A stretch of DNA of 64,000 nt from Metopolophium dirhodum (GCF_019925205.1 NC_083562.1:29884001-29948000); one strand, 5' to 3'. Shown: positions 25,030 to 37,218, counted from the first letter of the stretch. A program made the numbers and translations. The notes: a model not told the origin generated them from the letters alone.

Positions 25030-28000
25030 TAACAATTGTCAATTAACAATACTATAACATTTCAAGAAATTCTTTTTCCCTTTTTGAAACGGATATGTTA
25101 ATATAAATTGAGTTTAAGATGTATTATTCATATAACTCCATCAGTCATTGACGTTAGAAACCAAATAAACCATATAAGTTTAAATTAATATTTGTTATGA
25201 TTATTAATTTAATTGAAATGTATAAATGGAAATTATTAATACAACAATGTTTTAGTGTATAAAGTATAAGTATTCAAGGGGCGGAATGGCGCTCACCTGC
25301 GTCGGTTGTTTATACAAAGTCATAAAAACGTGGCCCGTTGATCGATTTCCGAAAATGTAATTTTATTGCAGGATATTTGATTTTGATATTTTATGATTGG
25401 TTGGAACTAATCATTAATTTATCGTAGTACTTACTATTTAGGTACTTAAAATAGTATTAAATATTAATGGAGAATAGTAGGTGCTATTAATTAATCTTTT
25501 TATAAATCTGCACTCACTTATGTACGGCGTATAAAAATCACAGTTTTTGTTTAGGTGTAGGTATAGCAATTGGGTTTATTGATGTTAATTTAACTAAGAT
25601 TGACAACTTGTTGTTTTATATAAACATAATAATATTATTATAAATTATTGTTAAGGCGTTTGTTTCTAACACATTTATATTTGTAGATTTTGTTGATATG
25701 TTTTTTTCTTTTCATTAAGATTTATAATTATAGGTTAAATTAATTGTATTACAGTGAAATGAAAAACAATGATAGATATACCTGTATAATAATAAAATTA
25801 GGTAATGGAATTTCCGAACTGCATGATAAATGAAATCTTCGAATTTCGAAGCAAGTGTCTAAATAATTAATATAATAAGTGTAGGCTTCAATATTTATTT
25901 TTTGTTATAGATTTGTTCAATATAATGTTTATTACAGTAACTATATTGAATAAATTATCAAACTAAATATTATATTATATTATTTGTTGGAAACTTTTAA
26001 CATCCTTAAACTGGTTGATAGTCTATATGGCAAAAATTTAACAAAATGTTTAAACTATCTATGTCCTATATAAAAGTTAAATTACTTATAATTTTTAGGA
26101 CAAAAATTTCCAAAAACAGGTGGTTGAAATTTTTTTATAGGAAAAATACATCTATGTATAGTAACAAAAGTAGTTTATTAGTACTACCAACAGTATAGTG
26201 AGTAAGCGAAGGGTAAGTGGCGTATACAAAACATTTTATCACCTACATCAATATGCTAGTATGGGACTATGGTGTCGTAAATTTGTCTCAATTTCTGGTT
26301 GTGCAGAGAAATATTTAATTGTCCAAGCCACTAATTCTATATGCAACATTCTTGGTCAATCCCTGACTAATAAACAATTAATTTCCACCCACAACAATTT
26401 TTTGCAAAAAACAGTAGGTATCGAATTATTTGAACAGTAAAATCTTTACAATCTATATAGTTATTAAATATTATAACATGAATTAAATTCTCGGATGAAA
26501 ATTATGTCACGTACGATTACAGTAAAATACTAAATTATCATAGATGAAACCTCGAAAATGTCACCAATAAGTGACTTCTTTTCACAAGACTGCATGTCAA
26601 CATTATTCTTAGGTGTTATTTAAATAAAAATCTTTATATTGTATATTTGTATGCCTAATACAGTAATACAATAGTAAAGCCTGAACAGAAAATTGATAAT
26701 ATGTGAGCATAGTGAATTTAACTCACGTAATTTAGCTTAACGTACCTACGAATACTACTCCTTATTGTATATCATAACCAAAATGACAATAGTATGTACC
26801 TACCAGACAAATATTTGCTTTTAAAAATATAAATTATAGATAAGTATTAACCGTCCTAACCTAATCTACCTTCGACAAACCTGTACAAATTTTCACGATT
26901 TTCTGGTGGTCTACATTTAAAATGTGGCTGAGCAAGACGTACTACATTTGCACAGGATAATTGACGCCACTGTTGAGAGAACAATTGAACACTGAACAGT
27001 GTTCACTAGCCTGAAAATATCTGTTTGCTATTAGTAAAAATTTTGAACCAATTCCCGCCCCTGTGGCCATTGTACTAAATATCTGTAGACTGTAGCGACA
27101 CGTTTTTACTTTTTAACAATACAATCAAATTATCAATTATCTGAATGTCTGTAAAATATATTACACTTCAACAATGTTTGAGTAAGATCAATAAAAATAA
27201 TTGCCATATGTTTAATAATAATAAATTTTTATTATTAATAATATTATATAATATTATATAATATCTATAACATTGCTTATTTTCAGTTTTTATATTAAAA
27301 TCATATAAAAAAAAATGTTACATAATACTTGCACAGCAGTCTCGTGTATAAAGTATAAACGTATATATAAACTTCGACGAATAATAAAAATGTACCCACC
27401 TTTACGCATATTATTATAAAATTGAATGGATAAATTGTTATTTTAAGAAAAAAAAAAACGTAAGATTATAAATACTTATATAAATGTATGGATAGGTATG
27501 GACTGCAGTCGGCAACATAACTTCTATTTTATGTTCAGTATTTAAATAAGGGCGGGCAGTGAATAATAATATTTTAAATACACGTATCGTGTAATATAAA
27601 TTCGCTATAATTTGTACCGTCGTCGTACCGCATTTGAGATTAATCACAATTCACAACGTCCATTTAGCATGCATATAATCGGTATTATAATCGTTCATGA
27701 TTGCAACTGTAGTAAGTATAATAATAACGACGGAACACTAAAGGGTTGTGACACTTTTTTGGCTCCGGTCCGAACAAACGGGTTATTATTTATTTACTAT
27801 AGTCTCGATATTGTCACGAACGCTTATTATATAATATTATTATATAGTGACCCCACCCGTGGGAATTTTGTTCACCGGGGTGGGTTCATCGCGGGGCGTT
27901 CGGACTCTATGTCTCTATATTATTATGTATACTACAGATAAGCACAGACAGTATTTTTTCTCAGATGCATCATGAGAATGATGCTACTAGTAGATAAAAT

Positions 28001-28702
28001 AATTCGATAATTACGCTGCAAATACCACGATAATTTCTAAAATTATTTATATATATAATTCTAGTACAAAGTAATAGGTCATTAGATGTTCTTTTCTAAT
28101 CAAAAATCTGCAGTAGTACTGACAAATAGCTATAGCGTCACGCAATGGCATACGGCCGATATAAATTTATTGTACCTATAGTTATGTTGTGAAGAAAAAT
28201 TTTGGCGCCGGATTCGACATCGCGCGTGTCTGTAAAAACGTATAATAATGATCAAAGTTGGGCAAGTTAAATTATTTAAATAATTAACTAAAATTAGGTT
28301 AAGTGCGATGAACACGAGATCGTTGAGTTTAAAGTAAGTATAGTGTATAAATAATAAATTTAACTATTTAGGTTTAAATTTACTATGGAAGAAATTCTAA
28401 CATAACTCAGTTAAAAAAAATATAATATTATATAATAATACAAACAGTTTATTTTTTTGCGCCTATTTGCGTATAATATTATTTTATCAAGAAACTATAC
28501 CAGAAATGATGGTGTTGTTGCTATTAAAATGTAGTATTAGTAATTTTTATTTACTATACTTACCATACTAATGTAATTAACTATGTAAAAAGCTAAGTCA
28601 TAACAGTCAATTAGACCGTTTCTTTGTTTTTTTATCCTTCAAACTGTATGGACAGTTTTCAATAAAAGTTGTATCAACCGATTCCTGGAGATTCGATAGG
28701 AG
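24761..28702. other. Non-coding stretch with CpG-richer patches
   Basis: No certain gene. An (AT)12 tract lies at 24999-25025. An 80-codon open frame at 26198-26440 (non-ATG start) has no recognisable motif. CpG-richer patches lie at about 27600-27950, including GACCCCACCC...GGGGTGGGTTC inverted halves at 27849-27888, and at 28130-28240 (GGCGCCGGATTCGACATCGC). They may be regulatory or leader exons, but nothing proves it. Confidence 0.35.
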
Positions 28703-28793
28703 TTTAAATCATAGGCGCAAATAAGGGGGTTTTAAGGGCTAAGCCACCCCCCTCCCCCAAAACCCAAACGCTATTTGCACCTATGGTTTAAAT
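28703..28793. mobile_element. 91-bp palindromic mini-element
   Basis: TTTAAATCATAGGCGCAAAT on the left and the complement of ATTTGCACCTATGGTTTAAA on the right form near-perfect 20-bp inverted ends. Between them are G-rich (AAGGGGGTTTTAAGGG) and C-rich (CCACCCCCCTCCCCC) halves that also pair. The flanking TTTAAA may be the target duplication. Confidence 0.6.
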
Positions 28794-29559
28794 CTTACTT
28801 TTTAACCCCTATAGGTTGCTATATAATATGGTTTATCACACATTAATTTAGTTTTGGCTCACATAAATTGAATATTTGTTCGTTTATTCAAAATTTAAAT
28901 GATAATAGTTACCGCCATTGGTTACAGATTAAATTTATAATTAATAGAAATATGGCATATAAATATTTTTACAAATTTATTTTTAAAAAAAAAACAGATC
29001 TTAAGATCAAATACTTTATATATAGTTATATGAACACGATTATTACAATGATTACTTTTATGATTTGCTTTCTTAATCCTGGACATATTTTTGACGTTAA
29101 CACATAAGGGCGAGAATACCAATCGTAACGATATTGGGTTTACGTCGGTATTAGTTGGATCTGTCTCCGGTAGTTTGGTGTTTACATCACAAATATAACG
29201 TCCAATATTAACAAGTCGAAAATCATTAAATTAACCATTGTAATTGAATTGAAGGGGTCCGTGCAAAAACCAGACGATTATATTTATTACATAATATTTC
29301 TCAACCGAAGCAAAACAAAAATCAATAGAAAGATAGAATAATTATTAATTTTAACCCGGACCAAGTCAGGCGATAATAAACGTCTACTAAAAAATCAAAA
29401 CATATTCCCAAGTGCACTGCAGTCCTACAGGCGCCACGCGGATATAATATATTATTTGTTTTCCATTTAAATCTTCTGTAAATCGTTCAATTATAATTTC
29501 ACACGAGACCGCAACACTATACATTATTATTATTATTAGGTATTATTATTATTAATAAT
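28794..29559. other. Non-coding stretch with a solo transposon end
   Basis: No gene is recognised. AATTGAAGGGGTCCGTGCAA at 29247, followed by AAACCAGAC to 29275, is a diverged solo copy of the TIR of the 2.0 kb transposon at 146-2145. An ATT/AAT tract with strand switch lies at 29523-29562. Confidence 0.5.
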
Positions 29560-30160
29560 AATACGCGTGTTAAATACATAATATAGCCAATAGGTATACG
29601 CTCGCGCTTTAGCGTGTTTGTGTGCGGTGTGTGCGGTGTGTTCGCGTATAATTTCGACGTTATGAAATGTCAAGGTCGCGTGTAATAATTATTATAAAAA
29701 TCACTGGCGGTTTTCATTTTATTTTTATATTTTATTTTTCTCTCTCTTATTTTCGCCGAGGTAAATCGCCCGGACAAGGTCGACGCCGCCGACGCCGTAG
29801 CCGTCCTTCTAGAGGTCTGTCGTCCGCGTGCCCGCCGGCCCAAATGGTCGTAACGGCCGTTGCTGTTGCCTCCGCGTTACACATTATAATAGTAATAATA
29901 GTAATAATAATAAATAATAATAATAATAATATAATAGCCGTCCGTCGCGTATTGCGTATTTAATTGCCGGATGTGATCGGCGGCGGTGTCGACTTTCGGT
30001 CGCATTTAAAATTTTATAATCGTGTGTGTGTGTGTGTGTGTGTGTGTGCACTGTAATATTAACGCCATTGCTATTATTATTATTATTATTATTATTATTG
30101 CTATTATGCTATTACCTCGTGAACCGGATGACGTCGACGGTTACGTGAAGTATAAAATGA
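29560..30160 (+). promoter_or_regulatory. CpG-rich island, possible promoter or leader exon
   Basis: The segment 29590-30010 is CpG-dense (GGTCGACGCCGCCGACGCCG; TCGGCGGCGGTGTCGACTTT) against an AT-rich background. A GAG|GTAAAT donor-like site sits at about 29760. AAT repeats (29877-29936), a GT tract (30022-30048) and an ATT tract (30072-30099) break it up. Downstream, ATGCTATTACCTCGTGAACC at 30106 opens a short frame. The long open frame at 29667-29963 is Arg/Ile/Asn-rich from simple repeats and is not convincing as protein. Strand is a guess. Confidence 0.3.
30022..30048. repeat. GT microsatellite
   Basis: A pure GT tract of about 13 units lies directly after the CpG-rich segment. An ATT tract at 30072-30099 follows within 25 bp. 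Confidence 0.9.
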
Positions 30161-30362
30161 GTTCCAAAATAAACAGTATTTTATACATAGTAACAATAAT
30201 CAGGCCCCTTTCTAAGACAATTTCTAGGAGCCCCCTAAACCATAGATCAATATTTCGTTGTTTATAATTTTGTATTTATAGTTGAGAGGACTTAGAAAAT
30301 GTACGTTCAGCATTTTGCAATGTTGAGTTGTTACCTTAAATATTAGAATGAATTGACTTATT

Positions 30363-30440
30363 CAGTGGCGTAGCGAGAAACTTGGTGGCCCTAGGGCCAT
30401 AAGAGACAGAAGCCCTCTTTTAAGGCACCCGGTGCCAATG
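30363..30440 (+). mobile_element. Left end of a CAGTGGCGTA-type element
   Basis: CAGTGGCGTAGCGAGAAACT begins at 30363, followed by GGTGGCCCTAGGGCCATAAG and a GGCACCCGGTGCC palindrome, the usual layout for this end type. No matching right end was found; a C-rich run near 30755 (CGTCCCCTGCCCCCTAAATA) may be the decayed other side. Confidence 0.45.
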
Positions 30441-32730
30441 TAATTTTGTCACAAAAATACGGTCTACGGGAATAATGATATACTGTTCTGTAGAATCAAC
30501 CAAATTTGATAATTTTTTTTTGAACTAATAGCGGGTAATAATTAATAACTAATATTCTACAGGCCGCATTGAATTCAGTTTTTCAATATTTTAATCTCAA
30601 ACTTTATAATGTGTCTTCATAATTATTACAATTTCGAGCTTTTTTTTACAAATTATATTTATAATTTACCTTTTTTTGAAATAAAACGAAAAATCAAAGT
30701 TCAATGCGGATTGTAGGAAGTCTTCTTCTTTCAGATCCGTATCAACCACCCGTCCCCTGCCCCCTAAATAGGTATTGGGCAGTAAATTAGTGGAAAAGTA
30801 TTATAATTAAGGTGGCAACCTATTATCAAACATAAATGTAAGAACATTATCCGTATTCTTTCGTTGATTGTTTACAATGTTTTAATTTTCAAGTAAAGTT
30901 GAACATTTTTAAATGTTAATATTTTACAAATTCATATGATAATCACTTAAAAATTTAAATATCGTAAAAAACGAAGAACACAGATAATGTTATCGCCTTT
31001 AATGTTGATAATACGTAAATTTACTCTAATTCACTGCTAACCACACACAATTGGAACTGCTGAACGTACATTTTGGTATGTATTATACTATTATGCAATG
31101 CGTTACCTAGCAAGGCGACGACAACACATGTAGGGACGACGTAATTGGTAACGATTGGTAATGCAAGTAATGCAACCCTTGTGGTATCGTTCGTAATAAT
31201 TTTATCTAAAAAAACTTCTAGTAAATTAATTTACTCATAACATGATTTCTGAAATAGTTTAAATTTTAAAATACGTGTATTATTTACAGATTTACTAATC
31301 TAGAAGTTTTTTTTGCAATGCATATGTGTTTGTTTAAGAACAAACACATAATATAAGGTAGGTAATGTAACATTGAATTATTTCACATATTTGCAGGTTA
31401 TCAAAATACCATATTTTATACATATCAACATATGTATTTTTACGTATAGAAATAAATAATTATGTTAAACTTAAAATATTTAATTCAACAATATATCTAT
31501 AGTGATGTTATTTCAACTATTGACTTATATTGATAATATTGTAAAATATTTACAATATTCAAGTTATTCATTTGTTCAACGCATCTATTCAGAATTAATA
31601 TAATTTCCTTTATTTAATGCTGCAGTATAACGTCTAGTATTAAACCACATTTATTTCATTCTTCGCAGGCACTGTTGTTATTTTAACACTCAAAAGCACA
31701 CAATTTACAATTTAGTTTGACAGATTTAGTAAACCGTAAAATCAACTACAGATTAGTTTTATAACTGTGTCTGTGTGCATGTGTGGAGTAAGGACTGACT
31801 TGTGTGTTAATGGTTAATCAGATAATAATACCATCGATTATAAATACTAGTATTTATAATCAATGATAATACTTATCAGGCTCAGGATTTACACGGCGTT
31901 GGTGTGTTAACCCAATTTTACATATCATTGAAATCTAAATCTTTTTCTCAATGACATTTTAACAATACATTTTTATTTAGATTCTGTAGTTTGTACCTAA
32001 TTAATTACATATTAAACATATTTAAGTCATCTCAAATAACATTAATTATCGTTTAATACTGTTGGTGTGCCGCAGTGCGAATATTGATGGTAAAAATATC
32101 TAAATTTATTCGTAGAAATTCGTTATTGCTAGTATCGACGACATTCGACCTGGCCCGCGTGACATACGGGTGGTGACTATATATATATAATATATATATG
32201 TACTTTGTATATTATAATTATTATACGTCTTATTATTATAGTTACCCACGAACAATATTATTGAATGTGCAACATTTTCGTTATTTCTTATTCATTGTTT
32301 GGTTTCAGCTAATGAAGCTGCCGGAGTATTATTAATTAATAATTATTATTTTAATACATTGTAATAGCGGTCAACACACGTAGTGGAGCATAGACATTTA
32401 GACGTGTTTTCATTCCAATGTGATTGATCTAGTGAAGCGATAAGAATTATAAAAACAAATTTGAATTTGCCGTCATGTCTACTTGAGATCGACTATCCCA
32501 CAATTTTGATTTTATCCCCCTAAATCCTAAAAAAAATATTATGGAAATCGAATGACTTTACTATAAACCTCTTTTTATTATTACTTATTAATAATATGCT
32601 ATAATATTTTATCTTCATTATCATTTATACATAATATTCAGAATTCCATAACAATATTTTATGCATGCAGTTCCATAAAATAACTAAGACTTTATAAATT
32701 AAACAATACTTGTCTGTTATATATAAATGT
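30441..32730. other. Non-coding stretch
   Basis: No gene is recognised. A perfect 26-bp palindrome (GATTATAAATAC and its complement) lies at 31836-31861. A short inverted repeat, AAAAAAACTTCTAGTAAAT near 31207 against ATTTACTAATCTAGAAGTTT near 31290, spans about 108 bp. TA-rich runs lie near 32180-32200. Confidence 0.4.
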
Positions 32731-32866
32731 TTTTTTTTTTGGTTGAGGCTTCGACAACTGAGGTTATTAGCCGGTGGAACTGTGGGGGAGGATACTGTAG
32801 GTTTTTAACACGTGTGTGTTTGTCTTGGCAGAATTTTTTTAGTGGGCACCCGTAGGTATCTGTGTG
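32730..32866 (-). mobile_element. 5'-truncated SINE, minus orientation
   Basis: On the minus strand this gives the SINE body from CAGATACCTACGGGTGCCCA through ACACGTGTTAAAAACCTACA to a poly(A) tail (plus-strand T run at 32730-32740). It lacks the tRNA-like head and abuts a second SINE in plus orientation that begins at about 32867. Confidence 0.7.
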
Positions 32867-33160
32867 CCCGGGTCGGAGAGGCCGAGTGGACTAAGACGTC
32901 GGTTGCGACGCGCACCGACGCCGGTTCGATCCCGGATACGGGCGGAATTTTTCTTCGGGCAGTCAAGGTGTCCGGAGAGAAAGGCCGCCATCCCGAACCC
33001 GAGCATGACAGATACCTACAGGTGCCCACTTAAAAATTTTGCCAAATACAAACTCTCACGTGTAAAAACTCACCGTTCCAAACCCTACAAACAGCTAATG
33101 ACCATAGATGATAGATGAAATTAAGATCTCGGCTTAAGGATCATGAAAAAAAAAAAAAAA
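32867..33160 (+). mobile_element. Near full-length tRNA-derived SINE
   Basis: The head has RNA polymerase III promoter elements: an A box GGCCGAGTGGACTAAG at 32880 and a B box GGTTCGATCCC at 32923-32933. The GGCCGAGTGG type and the long arm between the boxes point to a class II tRNA (Ser or Leu) ancestor. The body contains TTCTTCGGGCAGTCAAGGTG, TCCGGAGAGAAAGGCCGCCA and AGATACCTACAGGTGCCCAC, ending in A15 at 33146-33160. The same body is present at 41592-41868 and 55100-55283. Confidence 0.8.
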
Positions 33161-33490
33161 TACAATAGTTTGGCGTATCTTATCAATACTCAGCGTAGCC
33201 CAGGTTTGAGATGGGAAACGGTTAGAACGAATATGAGGTTGATTAAATCTGTATTATAATATGATTCAGTATTTAAACAAAAAAATAAATATAAAATAAA
33301 TTTTTTTTTTTTTTTGAAAGAGTACTTTCCGTATTTTATAACTTTACAGGAGATCAGCTGACCCGCAGTTAATATTTGCTGATCAAATTGGTCTATTTTC
33401 AAATCTTGGGTAGCTGGACACTTGGACCCTCGAATAAACACATGTGTTTATATGGTATAAATGCATTTTTTTGTTTTATATACCTAGAGA

Positions 33491-33746
33491 ATGAACTCGG
33501 ACGTGGGGGCCGCTGTGACGGTAACAGAAGATAACCGTTTTGACCCAAACCTTACCGAACACGCATTGTCACCAAACTACCACGCCAAAGTCCTCGTCAT
33601 TTACACTGTCAGGACCGCCACCAGTAGTCAGTTCCGAGGCCACCGCCTCCACCTCCCTCGGTAACCTCAGGTTTTGGGTAATAGACGATGTTAAAAAACT
33701 TTCGGGCCTCGTAGAATCGTCGGATTTTGATGACTGTATTTTTTAA
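33491..33746 (+). pseudogene. Interrupted reading frame with coding-like composition
   Basis: An ATG at 33491 opens a frame reading MNSDVGAAVTVTEDNRFDPN and continuing to a stop at 33662-33664. A second frame, offset by +1, is open from 33540 and ends FWVIDDVKKLSGLVESSDFD followed by DCIF and a stop near 33746. Base composition is clearly higher in GC than the flanks, and both frames look coding-like, as if one exon had suffered a frameshift between about 33540 and 33664. A CTAG acceptor-like site after a T-rich stretch lies at 33485-33487. I do not recognise the product. It may be a decayed exon, a processed pseudogene or part of a mobile element. Confidence 0.3.
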
Positions 33747-33749
33747 TTT

Positions 33750-36533
33750 CCTGCTGGAAGATCCTAACATATTTATAACTTAATATTTGTTTATACATTT
33801 TATGATATCTTCTTCAACAGACAAACAAGTAAAATGGTGCAGATATTGTTAGATTGTCGAAGATCTAATTTAAGTTTTGAAAATACTGCGTTTACACTCA
33901 ACTTGTGTGCACAAGTACACGGAAGAAAGGAAGAATAACAACGTATTTGAACACTACGCACAATGACGTGTTGAATAAACCAGATGTTGAAGTCGTTAAT
34001 TCAAAAAGAATTTGAAACGTCCCACTCACGACTCGTATAAGTGATTTAAATAATATATATACATTTTCCGATTTGGTTGTATAGGGCCGTAAATATTGAA
34101 AAACATCCCGGGGTCCACGTCAATCTTCGCCCGTCGGGTGTAAGCCCTGTGGGCCAGACCGACTCCACTGGGTAATATTATTTCGGGAAAATATCTCCAA
34201 AAGAATAAATAATACCTATATGGTCATTTACTGATCCACCAATTACCAGCATGTATATTTCATCCTGATATAAAAACTATAATTAAAACACCGCAGTATA
34301 ATAACATACAAGACTACGTCGGTGTACAGATTACAAGCGAATAGCTTATACAATGTGTTAGGTACCTACCTATGTTATAACATTTTATTGCTTTTTAAGT
34401 ACAATTTCCGGAAGAGAATATTGATTGGTGAGAATATACTCAGTAAGTACCGCTGCAGAGATTATTCTATGTTTACATACTAATTTACATTTACCACTCT
34501 GTACCACCATAATAATATACTGTCTCTATTATATACTATAATACACACTATGAGCATACGTTGACCCGCGTGGTTATCTATAATAGCACTAGCAGATAAC
34601 AGTGGTTGAACCATACGCGTAATCTTTGGCGTGGTTTGCCTCCTCCCGCAAAGATATCGTTATCATCCCTGTTTCAACCTCTAATTATTATGCATTGATT
34701 ATTGACACATAATTTTTTTTAATACTTTTGCTTTGGCTTGAGTATTATTTTTCTACGTGCGTTCAACGTAATTGATAATTTTTTGTTAAATTATTCATAT
34801 CGTAATCGATACACTTAAAGTTTCGCTCGTTATAATATGGATAAGCACAAAGGTATACTAACTTGACTAATTTCACACTTCTATAAAATTACTGTTTATA
34901 ATGTTTACACGTATAGATCTATAATTATTGGTAAACTATTATTAGAGCGGTGTCACCTCCTCCCACATTTTATTTTTAGACATAATCGGTAAAAATATTG
35001 AATATAATTTGACCTCCCCCCAACACCAAAAAAATACAAATACTCTAAATTATGCCACTGCGTTGAAATGCTGAACTGTTGTATTTGGGTGATATTCCCT
35101 TTGGTTTTGATACAATAAACTAATGTCTAATATCATATAGCTACCATTATTCTTCAGTGTGATTTTAAATTTCGTTAATAATTTGAATTAGAGACTGAGT
35201 GTTTCTTTTAACATAAATATAATTTTGGTCTGAATACAACTTTTATATTTCTGCCCGATTTTGCGCTGTTACAGTTGCCAATCAAATGTATTGCTATGGT
35301 AGGTACCTAGGTTGCCACTATATAGCAACTGACGAATAACATAATTACGTTACCATAACAACCTCGTTAGCCGAAACGATATCTGCAGCTTCTGTCGCAC
35401 TATTAGGAGGAAATAATTGACTCACGACCGATGAAATTAAAAAAAATCATCTTTACAATTCCAGCCACTATCGAAAATCAATTTTCTGTCTGAAAATTGA
35501 CGTAAAATAATTGTAATTTGTTAAATGTTGAGCATTTCCTACCCGAAAGCGTCCCCGGAAAAGTGTAATTTTGCACTTTCGCATGATAATTTATACATAT
35601 GACTAATATTGCTATGTAGCTATTTGCTCAGCGTGCGTGTAACCTACACGCAGCTACGCATTATTTATTGTTTTCCATCTCAGTTTTGCCTGTGTCTTAT
35701 CGCGGCATAAGTAATTTGTTTACTATTATAAGCTATAACCGCTTTGCTGAGCTAAATGTTGTTATTGTTTTTGTTATTACTGCTGTTGTTGTAGGACCGC
35801 ATTACACGGCTGATATACGATTCGATATATATTATAATATGTGTACGATCAAAATAAAGTAAACGTCAGTGTGTGTGTGTGTGTGTGTGTGTGTGTAAGC
35901 CATTAGGAGATATTATATTATATACGAGCAATGGTTTTCGATGGTAAAATTGCGAAAGAAAAAAATATCAACGCCCCAAGGATACTCTGCAGCAGTGGGT
36001 GCAGTGGTTCATTTCTTGTTTGGCCGCTAAGTAACAACGCGTATCTGATGAAAATATTGTTGCGGGCTGTCTGGTTCTTATAAAATCCAGCCTCGTGCCT
36101 CTCGCCCTTGTAGCGTGAACAATGATATATTTTTACGTTTTACGTACCCATCGGGTATTGTAATATAACGACCGAGAAAACGATCGAAAAGTAGTGTTTT
36201 TGTTTTCAAATAGTGTCCTCGACAGTCTCACCCACTGCGATGAGAGAACATTAAACAACCACCGTCGGTTTAAATGACTTTTGTTTTCTTTTTCCTCCGT
36301 TCGCGACATTAAGTTTTAATATTATATAGCCATTAGTCTGCGACTCTGCAGTATACGTATGCGTACACACGGTAAACGTTTTATACTAATACGTTATTAT
36401 TAGGTGTGTCTCTACTCTACACGCCTTTAATGGTTGACAATACTGTTATTTCTTAAATTCTTAAATGCCTTTATGTATGTGGGGAATATGCGACAGACGG
36501 CCGCGGAAGTTCTAGCAGTACCTACTCAAATAT
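33750..36533. other. Non-coding stretch with a decayed element end and GT tract
   Basis: No gene is recognised. TTATGCCACTGCG at 35050-35062 is the inverted right end of a CAGTGGCATAATTT-type element whose left part may be the C-rich GTCACCTCCTCCCAC near 34952. GC-richer patches lie at 34080-34170 and 35330-36330, including a GCGTGTA/TACACGC 7-bp hairpin near 35637 and a GT tract at 35869-35896. Confidence 0.35.
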
Positions 36534-37218
36534 ACAGGGTGATTCACCAAGTATGCACTTTTTTCTTAGCAGTTACTCAATATCTAATTCTTAGAATTTT
36601 TAAAAATATTAAGTACTTATGAAGACCGTATTTTCTTATTCTTGAGATTTTTTTAACTACTTAAGGAGTGCCCTGTAGAGATAAAAACTTCTTTTTTTTA
36701 TATTAGAACCCTTTTTCTACAGTATATTAGTTAGCAAATAATTTTGCTGAAAATTATGAAGTATCAAAATAAAATAACTACCTAAGGATAATAGTTCCAT
36801 GCTAATGGGTTTGGAAAATATGGGGTCCACAGTGATTTGAACATTTTAGTCATTAATATCCATCAAAATTCAATATCATGTATTATTTATAAAAATGGCC
36901 CAAGTATAATAAATACAAGATCCAATATTTCTAAAACCATTTTTTAGGACTATATTATTATCTTTAGTACAAACATTTTAATAACTGGAAACTACTCGTT
37001 CAAATTATGAACGAGCTACATCTAGATTTTCTAAAAAATAATCCACTAAATTATTTACCGTAAAATGAGGGTTCACGTTTTATATAAACAGCGAAGTAAA
37101 CATATGGTTGAAAATATGATATTTAAGTATATTTAAAAATCCTTAAACCAGGACTTGTAGAAATACATTATTAAAGGAAAAACGGGGGTGATCGTTCATA
37201 GTGAATGGTGACCCTGTA
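36534..37218. mobile_element. 685-bp TIR element, CAGGGTGATTCACCAAG family
   Basis: The left end ACAGGGTGATTCACCAAGTA at 36534 pairs with the right end GTGAATGGTGACCCTGTA closing at 37218, after a GGGGGTGATCGTTCATA subterminal word. The interior shares ATTCTTGAGATTTTT and related text with the 16037 copy. It has no ORF. TATA-rich flanks make the target duplication ambiguous. Confidence 0.7.

Noticed and set aside
26198..26440. 80-codon plus-strand frame (SKRRVSGVYKTFYHLHQYAS)
   Set aside because: It starts on a non-ATG codon, contains a strong GTAAGT donor-like word near its start, and matches nothing I recognise; kept only as a note.
27612..27941. 109-codon plus-strand frame
   Set aside because: It has no recognisable domain, Tyr/Ile-rich low-complexity parts and no splice or start support.
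29667..29963. 98-codon plus-strand frame over the CpG island
   Set aside because: It consists of Arg-rich CpG sequence and Ile/Asn runs from AAT repeats; not a credible protein.
32880..32940. Possible intact tRNA gene (A box and B box present)
   Set aside because: There is no closed acceptor stem or anticodon arm; the sequence continues into the repeated SINE body and A tail.
29247..36090. A single 6.8 kb element bounded by the solo TIR at 29247 and GGCTGTCTGGTT at 36064
   Set aside because: The right match is only about 12 bases and lacks the outer TIR half, while the interval contains unrelated elements and CpG islands.
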